Positions 32,001 through 44,410 of a DNA stretch of 64,000 nt are shown here, piece by piece. The DNA comes from Metellina segmentata. Lineage: Eukaryota > Arthropoda > Arachnida > Araneae > Tetragnathidae. The translations under genes and the position numbers were made by a program. The stretch spans positions 23,385,235 to 23,449,234 of the forward strand of contig OX375877.1 in assembly GCA_947359465.1 (NCBI GenBank), read 5' to 3'. Below the pieces are notes generated by a model. It saw nothing but the letters and a program-made list of their open reading frames with translations, had not been told where the DNA came from and ran no database searches. Every line of letters starts with the position of its first letter. Positions within the stretch are counted from its first letter, which is position 1.

Positions 32001-33147
32001 ATACCATGATGAACTAAATCATCAGTTTAGAATTTCGTTGCATTTTTCCTCTACAAGCCAGTTATTTCACCGAAGATTTAAAGGCTGCTTAAGAATATCT
32101 GGGAGAAATCAAGTTTTTCAAAGTTTATCGAATCATGATAACTGATGTTTAGTTTACGTGGCTACCACACAAAAAGCACCTGTGAAATAGATAGCATCTG
32201 CCATAGAACTTTTTATAAATAGTAGCATCAAAATCCCTTTTAAACCTTTCGCCCCGACTTTTTCATGATTAAAATTGAACTATGAAAAGTAGTTTAATTT
32301 TATGTTGACATGCGAAAAGAAGTGTACTATGAGTTTAGGGTTTTTAATTTTTCCCGTTTCCTGGAAATATCCTGGGACAATATGTCCCAATCGTATTGTC
32401 AATGGAACTATTTGTCCCAATCGTCTAGGATAGTGTGATAACAACCTTACACAACATGTGGATAAATAGTAAGATGAAATTAAAAGCAGCGAATATTGAT
32501 TCTTACAGAACAAGTTAAGTATGATATGGCGTATAGCAGTCTTTACAAAGTGTAACCTGACACATTTGACAAATAGTAAATGTCCTTGTTTCTATCTTTC
32601 TCTTGATGAACTGTAGGTATATCGTTTCCTCAGAGCTGTTGAACAGGAAGATGATCTCCTACATTGAACGAAGTTTTTGCTCTTTTTAAAGGACGACCGT
32701 ACTTTCGCGTTCTTTTTGTGTTTGCTTTCTCCCTTCCAACATTTATTACTTACTCAGCTAAGGGGATCATGAATTTTAATAGTGGTTTCTTTAGTCTTAT
32801 TTTCATTGTCTAATTCCTTAAGAACACTGAAAACCCAAGAACTCATTCAAAAGTGAGATTTATTGGCCCAATAGGGTATGAAATCTGATCTCTGGGACGT
32901 ATATGCCTAATAGGCCAGAAGGAGTTATACCCTGTTTATGTAGCAATTTTAATGTTTTGATGCAAAACTTTAAGGTAAATTATAGAAAAGAGCGTTTTTC
33001 CCTTTATGTTTATTAAAAAAAGTTCTGTGCAACTTGGGTTTTCTTTAAAATTGTGTGCCTCAAAGATTCAAGAAAAAGCTTCGACTCGATAGCTTAGAAG
33101 TTCGTTACATCCAACGTCTTTTCGTTGTAGTTTAGGAACCTCTATTC
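32001..33147. repeat. Unit-B flank, non-coding
   Basis: Collinear with 62-1205 and 56504-57650. No gene is supported. Where A and B differ, C agrees sometimes with one and sometimes with the other. Confidence 0.7.
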
Positions 33148-33202
33148 CAGGGGTGGGCAAATGCAGCTCTTCTTTCAGTAAAGTGCGGCTCCTATACTAA
33201 AT
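33148..33202 (+). mobile_element. hAT-type terminal sequence, unit B
   Basis: CAGGGGTGGGCAAATGCAGC, the best preserved form of this terminus. No partner end was found before the R800 repeat at 33481. The AT-rich stretch 33203-33480 is otherwise featureless. Confidence 0.45.
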
Positions 33203-33480
33203 TTAAACCCAGTATTTGTAATTATTTCAAAGCTTTTTGCACGAATCTTGTTCAATTGAGATTTGACTGGAGGTCTTCTTGAAATGTTATACTTAATACA
33301 TTTTTATAATATTTTATTTTTATTATTAAAATTTTGAAATAAATAGTTTGTAAATGAAACAATAAGTAATTTTTCTTAATTATATATTTTTTATGTACTT
33401 AACATAGCATTTAAGGTTAATAAAATTTATAAACATATTAATTAAATTTAAGTTTGTTTATTCAATCATTACTTTTTCGT

Positions 33481-34290
33481 AAGGAAGTGTTTGTTTGTTT
33501 CTTGCCCGCAGTCCTGACGTATCTATGGTACTTCCTGTAATGGGATTTGGCACACAGATAAACTGAATATTTTGCAATTTTTGGGTCGCGGCGAATTTTA
33601 AAATTCAATCAAGTTTATTTTAAAATAAATTTAATAGTTTTTTCACCGTTCTTTCTTCTTTCGGGAAATGAAGAAGCATAAAACAATTTAGACTTTTTTA
33701 CCCCACGTCACTATTGGCGTCAACCTTTGGAACCATACCATTTTTTTCACCTTCCGTCTTGAATGGGAGCGAACAGATTCGAATGACCTTCGTTTCATTT
33801 GAGATTCATTCGTTGTCAATTCTGAGGAACGGATTAGAGTGAGAGAAAATAAATTATTAAAGTTATCTCTGGCCCTTCTTCAGTGCTTTTTCTATCTCAG
33901 CTATCGTTAAAGATAGAATAAAAATTTTAACAGATATGAAATCTGCGGAAAATTTTACACCAGATAGTGCGTATCATATGGCCATATGTGATTTTCTTTT
34001 AATAAATAATTTATTAATTAAATATATATTGATATCGTTTGGCTTGATAAGCAAATCAACACCACGGGCAACTCACGAAAAGATATTATAAAAGGAAGTG
34101 TTTGTATGTTTGTTTCATAATGTTCAAAATTTATTTTGAGAAACAAACCAAATTGGAATTAGGAGGGAATTCCTACCAAAGGCTACGAAGTCTCATTTGA
34201 TTTGCGAAGCAAGTGAACACAACTGGCTACACCATTATGGCTGTTATCCAATAGGCTACGAATTTGTATGGGAATTTGTAGCAATCACCG
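33481..34290 (-). repeat. R800 repeat, long minus-strand copies, unit B
   Basis: From 33481 to about 33985 a near full-length R800 copy runs on the minus strand, ending near CCAGATAGTGCGTATCATAT. A second partial copy begins at about 34089 (AAGGAAGTGTTTGTATGTTT) and matches the subtype at 7242-7440. Units A and C have only the first 180 bp or so, then join to GTAAGCAGTGG, so about 640 bp present in B are absent from both. Confidence 0.65.
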
Positions 34291-34644
34291 GGGTTTTGTA
34301 AGAAGTGGTCACACCTAAAACCACAAAAAACTCATGGGGAACGACGTGCTGACCATGCAGTGGCGTACTATATATTTGTAACTATGGTATGTCTATAGTA
34401 CATATATGAAAAACCGAAATGCGCCTCTCATTGATCTCGTGTTTGCACACCCCTGGCGCAGACTGAGCATGCGAGCAAAGTCGTTGTCGTTAGACCTCAG
34501 AAGTAAAGGTCAGACGGGTTATCGAATCGACTTATGCCATAGAAGCGTAACCAAGTGTGTTTCATCACAACTCAATTACTTTTACGTTAGGATTCAAGCT
34601 TTATCGATGCTTGGTGGCACATTGGGTTGGCTCACTGCGCTTCC
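34291..34644. repeat. Unit-B flank with Tc1-free site
   Basis: At 34389-34408 the sequence GTCTATAGTACATATATG is continuous where units A and C carry a Tc1 element. The remainder matches the region just before the SINE head. Confidence 0.65.
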
Positions 34645-34712
34645 GACCGCGGTAGCCCAGTTGGAATGCAACGGATCAGCAACCAGAGGATTGCGAGTAC
34701 GAATTAACCAAA
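34645..34712 (+). repeat. tRNA-like SINE head, unit B
   Basis: GACCGCGGTAGCCCAGTTGG and GGATTGCGAGTACGAATT with tRNA spacing; counterpart of 3484 and 59916. It lacks the solo LTR found just downstream in unit A. Confidence 0.55.
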
Positions 34713-34829
34713 GACCACGGTGTACAAAGAGGGCTGGTGCACGTTACATCTGAAGTAGCCTCAAATGTCCTTATGTTGACTTGGAGATTTTGAAAATTTT
34801 TTAATTTTTAATTAACGTTGTACTAGAGC

Positions 34830-35126
34830 AATACAAAGTCATATTGACGACTTTCCGGGATCAATCCTATAACCGATGGATCCGAAGACAACACGACGTA
34901 ATTTTGAACCATGGTCAGATGACGAGGCAACACCTGAGCTGGCTCCTCACTCTCCAAACTTCCACACCAACCCAACATGAGGACTTTCGTCCCGAAATAT
35001 TTAAGGTGCACCAGCCGCCTTTACAACTTATCTCTACACTATATGCTTACAATCATCCATGCACTGTCCCATATTCGAACCAGGAATCTTCCGATTGAGA
35101 GGCTAAAACTTTAACCACCAGTTGAA
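34830..35126 (-). repeat. tRNA-headed SINE, minus strand, unit B
   Basis: The head at 35124-35072 (minus) reads GGTGGTTAAAGTTTTAGCC then CCTGGTTCGAATATGGG, a better B box than in unit A. The body runs left through TTGGGTTGGTGTG to about 34830. Confidence 0.62.
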
Positions 35127-35185
35127 GTGGTGCAAATTTGGAGAGTAGGGTGCCGGCTCAGATTTTTCTCTGCAAACGATTCAAT

Positions 35186-36175
35186 TCTTTTCCAGGTGAC
35201 CAGAATATTGAATTGCCCCACTACCAGCTGAACGAGTGGAACAATCAGCCCCATTTTCGATTATCGGTGCTGATTTTGCTGGTGCGCTATTTGTCAAAGA
35301 TATTGATGCAAAACTGTATATTCTCTTGATAACTTGTGCAGTGACAAGAAGTGTCCATCTTGAACTAGTCGGTAGTCTGTCGACTGATACCTTTCTTCTT
35401 GCCTTCCGACACTTCATTTCCCGACGAAGCTTGTGTTCAGTGGTAATATCGGGGAATGCGCGTACTTTTAAACTTGCTGAATTGGAACTAAAACAAATGT
35501 GGTCAGTTATGAATCATCCGGAGGTGAAAAATTATTATTCTTCCAACGGCATAAAATGAAAGTATATAGCGGAATGAGCCGCCTGGTGGGGCGTATTTTA
35601 TAAACGCATGGTGCGTATAGTGAAAGTAGCTATGCGAAACATACTTGGAAAGTCTTTTCTGATCATTGAACAGTTACAAACTCTCCTTACCAAAATTAAA
35701 GGAATTATTACTTCTCGGCTTATTACCTGTGTTCGAAGTGACACGGATGAACCAAATGCTTTAACCCCAGCACATTTTCTTTTAGGAAAAAGAATAACTT
35801 TGCTGTCCTCTGTGAGACCACACCTTGATTAAAATTTATCTTCTAAGAAAACATTGATAAAGGCATATAATTATCGAAAAAGATTAATGAGATCCTTTCG
35901 GTCCAGGTTTAGAAATGAGTATTAAAGATTATTTAAGATTATTATAAGATTAGGCTATTCCAGTTTTGTAAAAACAACATTACCCAATTAAAGTTTTATC
36001 GATGTAATTTTTATACAAGATGATCACTTACTTCGAAAGTTTTGGAAATTGGTGATAATTCTTGAATTATTTCCTGTAAGAGATGGCAAGGTGAGGACTT
36101 GCAAAATAATAACTGAGCCATCAGTTATTAAACGTCCTATGTAATTGTTGTATAATTTGGAACTCCAGCAAGAAA
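35186..36175 (+). pseudogene. BEL/Pao integrase and C-terminal pol relic, unit B
   Basis: The first block ADFAGALFVKDIDAKLYI is intact. In the second block the catalytic Asp is lost (VVISGNARTF, near 35450). The third block AAWWGVFYKRMVRIVK has Lys where Glu is expected. The C-terminal tail is open to PHLD at 35829 and then breaks, with VIKRPM-like sequence near 36130. It is inactive by these changes as well as by its stops. Confidence 0.85.
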
Positions 36176-37408
36176 TCTTTTAATGTGAATTGCGCTAAAA
36201 TTTGAGAACAATCTAATTTTATGGAATATTGTTTAACTCAGATATTTAAGTTTTCAGTTGAAAGTATGTATGCCTTTGCAGTATTTTTAGTAGTATTTGA
36301 TTTGTATTTTATTGGTATTCTTGATTTAAATGTTTCTATCTTCTTAAAAAAATTGCTATATGTATGACAGTTGTACCTTAAAACAGTTTATATTGCGTTG
36401 CCTCCTTTTGAGTAAGTAGCAAAATAACAAATTTTGGTTTACCATTTAGCACCAGAGAACCTTCTCACAAAGATTGACACGCCACAGGTTTTTGTCGTGT
36501 TTGCTAAACAACTAAGTGAAATACGTCCTCTAGAAAGTAAATATTTTGGATTTTTCAATTTTGATTCTTGTATTTTCACTCATTATAATTACATTTTTCA
36601 ATGTTGGTTAAATAAAATTAAAAATAGGTTCTACTCAATGATGGTACGATTTCAATGTAAGCATAAACCTGATAATACTTTCTAGACTTTGGAATTATCG
36701 ATCTTACCAGGCTGGTCCCAAGGATTAACCCTTTGTTGTAAAGGTCACAAGCTATTACGGATTGCTTTGGCTAGGCTCAAGAGTGGACACACAAAGAGTA
36801 TGAAATTTCAGAACAGCATTAGAGCTTTACTACTCTGCTTGGGTTTGTCATGACTGCACTCCTTCTCGTACCTGGAACTGCATCCGTGTCTCTTTAGAAA
36901 TGTTAATTGGGAATTAACAGGAGACAGCATACCGTCTATTCGTAGGACAAAGTCTATTGCAGTTGGTCTAGTATTTACTAGACTAGAAATTAGCCTGAGT
37001 TTAGATCTCAATTGTTTTGGTTGTTATTTTAAATATTGAACGCCTTCTGAGGTCTTTATGCATATATTTGTATCGAAGTACTAACTCATATTTGGTTACT
37101 CCTTCTGTTAATATTATAATAGAGGTTTGACAGTGAGAAAAACACTCCCAACCTCAAAAAGCTTGATACCATACGAAAAGTTGCTTTCATACCGTCATAA
37201 TAAAGCATTTAAAGCATAGATAAGAAATAACAACTGTGTAAGGCTTCTAAAATTTGGAATTGTCTTGAATAAAATATAATTGAAAATTCTGACAAATGTT
37301 TCTGTGCATAGATATAAAATACATCTCTACAAGTAAGCCCAATTAAATGTCTTGATTGTTTTTGGCAAAATCCAAATATGAGAATTTTAAAATTTTATCT
37401 ATATTTTA
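36176..37408. repeat. Non-coding 3' flank of BEL/Pao relic, unit B
   Basis: Collinear with 5232-6492. It includes the sites that are occupied in unit C by the mariner (near 36385-36392, ACAGTTTATATTGCG) and by the SINE (near 36776-36784, CTCAAGAGTGGACAC), so it serves as the unoccupied reference for both. Confidence 0.65.
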
Positions 37409-37804
37409 TATTAGCTACTGCGTGGATAGTTTGCGTTGCCCGTGCCCGTGGTGTCAGTTATTAATCTGGTGTAACATTTTGTGCAGATTTAAAATCCAAT
37501 GAAATTTTCAATCTATCTTTATCGTTTCAGATTTTACGAAAAAGAATTAACAATCCCAGTCAAAATAATTTTTTATTTTTGCTCTCATTCCCTGAAATGG
37601 AATTAAAAATAATTTATTAATAATTTAAAAACTATTTATTTAAAAAAATCATATTTTTAGGTATCGATCTAAAGTGAAATTTTCCGCAGATTTCAGATCA
37701 GTTCAAATTTTTACTCTATCTTTAACGGTCTAGAAGATAAAAAAAAATAACTACATAACTAAAGTTAAAACTTTCTTTTTTATTGTCTATAGTGAAATCA
37801 TTCA
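37409..37804 (+). repeat. Partial R800 repeat, unit B
   Basis: Starts TTAGCTACTGCGTGGATAG. The last part (AACTACATAACTAAAGTTA, near 37750) is closer to the copy at 11629 than to the one at 6493, suggesting recombination between R800 copies. It breaks off at about 37804. Confidence 0.55.
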
Positions 37805-38060
37805 AGAAAGATTTTAACCTTTGAACATCGTTATACACTTCAATAGTCGACATCTTATTTAGAACGCTTGAGTGTAAATATTCAATATTTCCGTTGGCCA
37901 TGAAATTTTACACTGTGATTTCATTTTGTTGAGTGAACATAAGTATTTGTAGTCTAGTGAATACATCCGAAGGACCAACTTCATGAAAAACATATAATAC
38001 TTCTTTTAGGATGAAGCCTTGAAGTGTCCAGTTCTTTTTTTGTGAGAAAAAGCTCTATTT
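37805..38060. repeat. Segment shared with 17330-17590
   Basis: ACATCCGAAGGACCAACTTC, GAACATCGTTATAC and other blocks are shared. No gene. Confidence 0.6.
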
Positions 38061-41000
38061 GAATTCTACATACAATTTCAGGCTGATTTGATGAAAAATA
38101 ATGTAAAACGGCTTAAAATTGAGAGAGAAAATTGATGAAAACCGTTGAGGGAGCGTGTAAATGTTTGGAGTTCATCCACATTATAAATATTAATAATGAC
38201 ATGTAGTGACTGTTGCAGATAATACCCTGTTGAAGGCGCCTTGCTATGGAGTCCTTTAAGATGGTGACAAAGTCATAATCCATTTTGATTGAATCCCAGG
38301 ATCTGTTGGCAGAAATTTCTGTTTTCACTTTGTGAACAATCCCCACTAACTATAATAATCATCGAATTTTGTAAATGGTCTCACTGCGCTACTAATTATG
38401 CATGAAATGAGCTGAAATATGGAATTCCAATTTTTTAGTAACAGTTGAATCAATTAGTGTCAAAATTTGTTCATGTTTCTATTCATAATTTTTATGAATA
38501 TTAATTTCATAATTTAATTAAAAAAATGTAATTTTGTTTGATGGTTAAAATATTTATAGATTGTGCTTGAGTTCTTAGGTTGCAAAGGATATAAGAACAA
38601 TTTCCAATAAAAATTAATGTTTTTAGCAAATGTAACAAAAAACAGAAACACGAATTAACCTTAAGAGATCTAATTTACAAACACAAACTAGTGGAAAATC
38701 CATAAAGTTTGAGGAATTTTTTTATTCAGTCTGAAATTGTGTGTAGAATCCAAATTTGTGACAAAAGATGGGGGTTTGTATTGAAATTATTGGAGCAAGA
38801 ACCCAATTTAATATGAAGATGGCCCCTGAGACAGTGTTTTAAATATTGATATTTGTAAAAAACATTCATCCCCATCGATTGTTACCTTCCGTTTTGTTCT
38901 GTGATGTAAATTTTGCAGTTGCGATCGAGTGAGTCGTTTTTTTTTGTGACGGGTGTACCCTGAAAGTCATAAGAATTGCGCCAAGAAAGAATTTATGTCA
39001 GAGCCGTTATAGCAGTAGTACCTTGAAAATTATAAGAATGGCGCTTGTTATATCTATAGCAGTAGTTGCAAAAGATTAAATAGTGAAGTTTTCTTTCTAT
39101 TATTATTTATAAAATGCAGAGACGAAACTTATGATACCTCAAATGTCTCGCACCCAAACCGTTCACCATGCAACTTCATACACTTTTAACACAAGTTCAT
39201 GCTTTTCTGCTACAATTAGGTACCCCGTATGTTTAATACACGTCAACCATCTTTGCAATCACAAGAGGTTAAATGAAATTAGAGTCTGAATTGACGATGA
39301 CCTAAGCTAATCAACTGTAGCGTTGCTAAAAATTGTCCGCTCGGAAACCCATATACCACTTTAGGACGGGCATCCCTATGTGAAAAAATGTTTTTTTTTT
39401 GTATTACCTAACATCCCTGGGAATTTGTACAAGAACTTTTGACTCACCCTTTATATAAAACTAGGGTAAATGGTCTGTCATACAACGGGTACATAACAAA
39501 ATTTATTTCTAATCTGGTCAAACTTTATTTATATATTTTTTTAAACCTAGCGGTAAGTAAACTCTTACTGTCTGTAAATTAACCTATTTTCAGATATATG
39601 TGTCAACTTTTGTTGATCACTGGCTATGTATAAACCCTAGACACTGTCAACTTGCCTTGCTTTCGCATGGTGTTTTTTTTTTTAGCAATATTGGAAAATT
39701 AATATTATTGCAAAACTTAATTTTTGGTCAACACTGGTAAACAATGAGCTGTGTACCGAAATCGATTTCTACACAAAGTTATTTCCAAGGCGATTTCGAA
39801 TGTAATAATTTTTTATATTTCGTGTCTCGTGTCATCACACAACCAATCAATTAGAAACTCCTCCTACTCGTGACGTCACACAACCAATCAAAAATCTAAT
39901 AGCCACGGAAACATAGAACCCTTGCGTTTTATATAATAAGATGCCCGTTATAACTGCCGTTCCTCAAATTCACCCATGCACATTACCGATTTAAAAGACG
40001 TAATTCATGTCAAAAAATAATGTGTTTCTATCAATACGTTAGTGTCTGATATTTTTTGTTGTATTCGACACAGTCCCGAACTGAAAATGTTTAGAGCTGC
40101 AGCATATAAACTCAAACAAGTTTGAAATAGACTTTGTATATTGAAAGTATAATCAATGAATAATTAAGAATCTACATCAAAATATGAAATTATGTATTCA
40201 TAAGTCAGCAACACGTCTAGACATGACAAAATAACATACTTCGTTAGTTCGTAACAAAAATTATCCTACTTGCAGTCAAATGAGAACAACTCAAAATCAC
40301 ACCTGTTAGGTGCGTTCGAAACACCAACTTCTGATGCCCATCACCATTTTCCCGACGCAAAAAACTGCCAATGGACGACGCTCTATTATGACGCTAATTG
40401 GTTGTGGGATGCTGCCTGGCTTACGTCAAGCGGCGAGAACGGGCAGATTACCATGGAAATTAATTAAATTTATCTAAACGGCTTGCTCTATTTTCTCCGA
40501 CGATCCACAATTCCGTTGCGTTTCATGGTGTGACGTCACCAACACCAGTCCCCATTCTTGCTGCTAAATATAAAATCAATTTATTTTTTATCTTTAAAAG
40601 ACCACTGTTCGTTACGTCACTGCTCTCAGAGGGATTTTTTTAAGAGTTTTAGCAGGCATATGCAATAAACGGATGATTCACTGTAGATGGCCTGTATCAA
40701 CCTCGATAGTTTTGTATCATTTTTGTCAGTGACAACTTTAGCGACTTTTGGGCAGCTGTGTGAATTATAAGCACCAGGGTTATTGTTCAATTTAACTCTT
40801 TGGTTAGACGAACTTTCGAATGTGGATAATATTAATGTGATTCCTGTTTTATAAAAAATTGTATGCATGAAATTGAAATCGTAATAAATTAAAATCTTGC
40901 TCTACGATTACACTAAAAAATATGACTATTGTTCACCTGATACTTAAACATTTGTCTTACATGATTCACTTAATATAATTTCTTTCAAAAACACAGAAGT

Positions 41001-41424
41001 ATTTTGCGTTGTACTTTTCTGCAAGATCTAGAACACTATTTTCACTCACCAGAATTACAGTCTATTATACGACCAATAGTCGTATCTTATGTTACAAAGA
41101 TTTATTAAACTATTCTATAAAGTTAGTTAATTCTTGAATGCTTGGCAAAATACCATCTTTAATGTCTTGTCCAGGGAATTCCGAATCTCCCTCTATAGCT
41201 TAAAACATTTTGAGTGCAAGTTAGCAAAATAAATATTGAAAATTCACACGATTACAAACATTTTACCTTTTAAAAATAAGCTATATATGTTAAAATCATT
41301 TCAATAAATTTATTTATTTATATCAGCAGGTACTATATTTCGAACAAAAACACTGTTTGTTCTTCAATCTAAAAGGCCCGGAGAAAAGAAAGTGTTAAAT
41401 TACATCCGATTTCAACCTTACACT
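38061..41424. other. Unit-B-specific spacer of about 3.3 kb, no recognised gene
   Basis: Absent from unit A. It contains two TGACGTCA palindromes (39871 and 40531), CCAAT boxes at 39843 and 39893, and a relatively GC-rich stretch at 40310-40460, which could be promoter-like or part of an unknown element. CAAGAACTTTTGACTCACCC near 39431 resembles the end of a mariner-type element, but no partner end was found. Open frames at 38113-38346 (minus) and 40270-40467 (plus) show no known domain. Confidence 0.5.
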
Positions 41425-42825
41425 CATATATAATCACGCCGAATCTAAGAAATTTTAGGAAAACAAAACAAAGCAATTAATGAAATTATTCGTTCTTCTG
41501 GAATACTACAAGGTTGTTAACAGTCGCACCTGTACAGGTTTATCTTTCCTTGTTAGATGTCTAGAACCGGAGAATACACGCGCTTCTCCTTCATTATAGT
41601 TAAAAACCTCTCGCCCTTTGAAAATCACACAATTTCGCGAAGATATCCTTAAGCATTTTCTTTCATGTTTAGGTGCAGTTTTCGAGGCTCTTCTTTCCTA
41701 TTTAAATAACGAGAATGGGACTTCAATAATGAGCAGTAATTCGACTGTAGTTTTTACGCTTCAACCCTTCGGTGGACCTCGTTCAAGAAGTCAAGAATGT
41801 GGGATGTCTGTCATCCCATAATCTTGAAATGGATAAGAAAATGGACATGGACCACAAAGAGAAAGCCCCCAAATGTCTTCTCTAATGACAATTCTAAGTT
41901 TGATGGATACCTTTGGGATGAAAGTTTTAAAAGATAGGATAGATACCATTAAAATTATCGTCGCACAAATGCAACACAATGGGCTATTGGCGACGGTTCG
42001 GGATCAATCCAAAAGGGCAAAGCTCGATGATAACACCACGCAATTTTGAACTATGGTCAGGTGACGAGATCAGCAACTGAGCTGACACTCCCCACCCTCC
42101 TCTCCAAATTTCTACTCTACGCCAACATGATAAGAGCAAACACTCAGAAAAAAGAAAGATTTCCAAGTTCAAAAATACCTTTAGCCTTTGTTGGTAGGAA
42201 GATAAGAGATGAGTTAACGTCGCGCTAAGAGCAACAGTATTGAAGACGGACCGTGAAGAATCCGAAAGGGAAAGTCCAAGGAGAACAGCTTGTAGTTCTG
42301 TACCACACTCATGTGACGAGGTCAACACCTGAGCTGTCACCCCACTCTCCAAACTCAATGTCATGCCAAAATTAGGCCATGTAGGAGCTTATTGCTGTCA
42401 CTCTTACCGAGACTACGTGATCGTTCGAAAAGGAATGGATTAAAAATACATTTTTTTAGACTTCCTAATGACACGGCTTCGCGGAGTGAGCTTTCTTGAT
42501 GTGCCCCTACTTGTTCTAGAAACTCAAACTTATGTACTTCAGTCTAATATTACTATTTGTTGTGTACCGTTCGTACTGTTCGTTTCATGTGTCAAAATAA
42601 ATCACAAAAAGACATTTTTGGACTCGAGGATTCTTTTCAATGGTTCCGCAAACCGGGAATATATTCTGTTAGGACTCCTTGTGATATTTATCGGATTCAT
42701 GAACTACTGGAATACTACTTGGATTACTTTGACGGCTCTGAACCCGGATTCGTGGTATGATTCAAACAGTGAGTTTCAACTTGAGAGATACTGTAAACCT
42801 TTATTTAAATATGCCAGATTTAAAG
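41425..42825 (+). repeat. Leader region of BEL/Pao relic, unit B
   Basis: Collinear with 17740-19057. SINE-body tails occur at 41981-42125 and again at 42230-42375 (CATGTGACGAGGTCAACACC), the second being fuller than in unit A. No gene is supported; open frames at 42046, 42468 and 42557 have no recognisable product. Confidence 0.5.
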
Positions 42826-43575
42826 ATGGAGAGAGAATCCTGATAAATTAAAAACAAAACGAAAGCTTACACGAAGTTCTTGTATTAAATTAATAACTAA
42901 AGCGGATTCTTTCTTAAAAAGTCTTGATACCGAAAGTGAGAGTGACCAGGATAAACTTTCGGAATCTTTACTAAATCTATGTATAGTAAAAGCAAAGTGA
43001 ACATAAAACTCTAATTTCTAAAATTGAGGTCATATAACTGATAATGCGGTGTTCGAAACCTAAATTCAAAAATTTATTGAAAATGATGTACACATAAGTG
43101 GTAATAAATTTAAAATACTGTGAAAAGTCATCCTGAAAAGACGGGTGATATTAACAAACTGATAAATTAAAAAAATTTGAAATTGAATCTTAAGAAGCGG
43201 TTAATGTGGTTTATGGACTGCCACTGAAGAATACCGAAACTTCTCGCTCGAAAGGTTATAGTTAACCACTTAGATTTAAAACTAATGTCCCAACATCAGT
43301 CGCATTAAACACAATTGTAAGAAATGTTTGTATTTTCTGCAACTCTAACTCGCATATCGGATCAAAATGTAGAACTTTCATGAATGAACATAAAGGCTAC
43401 AAACTAAAAAAGGAAAGACGTTGTTATCGTTTTCTAGCTAGTAAACCTTTAATTTCCCAGTGTTAAGTAAAAATCCAACCCTGTGAAGCGTTTCGGAGTT
43501 TACAGCATAATTCATTATTTTGCCTCGAATCTACAAATAAAATTGCATCTCAAGTGCAAAGGCTAGAAAAAGCCT
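42826..43575 (+). pseudogene. BEL/Pao gag relic lacking the capsid region, unit B
   Basis: N-terminal sequence as in unit A (RKLTRSSCIKLITKA, SFLKSLDTESESDQDKL) then a jump near 43120 directly to the region before the zinc knuckles. About 560 bp that encode the DUF1759-type capsid in unit A are missing. A degenerate zinc-knuckle region is near 43330-43530. Not functional. Confidence 0.75.
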
Positions 43576-43774
43576 AAGTTACACAAGTTCCAGATAATCA
43601 AACCGTATTATCTTCCGATTTTAAGGGTGAAAATTCAATAAAGAGTTATCCCACTTTACTACACCAGGGGTTCATGTTCGCTTACGCTCGACAACCCCTA
43701 AGAATCGAGCTAAACAACATAGTATTCAATCCTACGACAGCGGCGTCGGCAGTAACTTTTTTTTAATATAGAGC

Positions 43775-44410
43775 CGGGATGGCGAACCTATAACCCGCGG
43801 GTCAGACACTGACCCACGCAGGCTTTTTAAATGACCCACGCATTGATTTCTATAAACTTATCAGGTACATAAAGAATTTCAATTATTTTTTGAACCCCTC
43901 TTTTAAAAAATATGAAGAAAATACAAGCGTTAATAAATAACTTAAAAATGACAAAAAATGTATAATGATTTTGTAAAATGTTTTAGATTTATTTATTATA
44001 CTTAACGCTGTTTTAAGATTTATATGAGAATATTTGTATATTTATTACGAAACTTTACTAGGAATTTGGAAAAAATCATGAAATATTTTCTTCAACTACA
44101 AAAACATTTCCAAAACACAATAACAATGGAAAATACGCTTGACGTTCAAAAATATATGCAATCAAAAAATATTTTATCATCATACAGGAAATAAAACAAG
44201 TCTTTGAGGACAGATTTTATCAATTTAAGAGTGTCGTTAATACATATCACTTTATTTTATACCCACACAAAACGAAATTCGAAACAACTGAGTTGAACGA
44301 ACTTAAGTGGCTAGGTATCCAAAATTTAAAAATTCAAAAAGTTGAATATCAAAGCTTAAAGCAGCATAGTTTGGAAAAATAAATTTGATAACTTGATTTC
44401 CGAAGTAGAA
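43775..44410 (+). mobile_element. hAT fragment inside BEL/Pao relic, unit B
   Basis: CGGGATGGCGAACCTATAAC gives the hAT-like left end. The interior matches 20562-21205 but is more broken, with no long open frame. Its presence in both units shows that it predates the block duplication. Confidence 0.6.

Noticed and set aside
31939..37450. Assembly duplication as the explanation for repeated units
   Set aside because: Units differ by many scattered substitutions and by several clean, private transposon insertions with target duplications.
38113..38346. 77-codon minus-strand frame in the unit-B spacer
   Set aside because: No recognisable domain, no paralogue in the other units, no splice or promoter evidence.
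39431..39470. End of a mariner-type element (CAAGAACTTTTGACTCACCC)
   Set aside because: No opposite end, TA pair or transposase nearby could be found.
40270..40467. 65-codon plus-strand frame in a GC-richer stretch
   Set aside because: No known motif; openness is explained by local composition.
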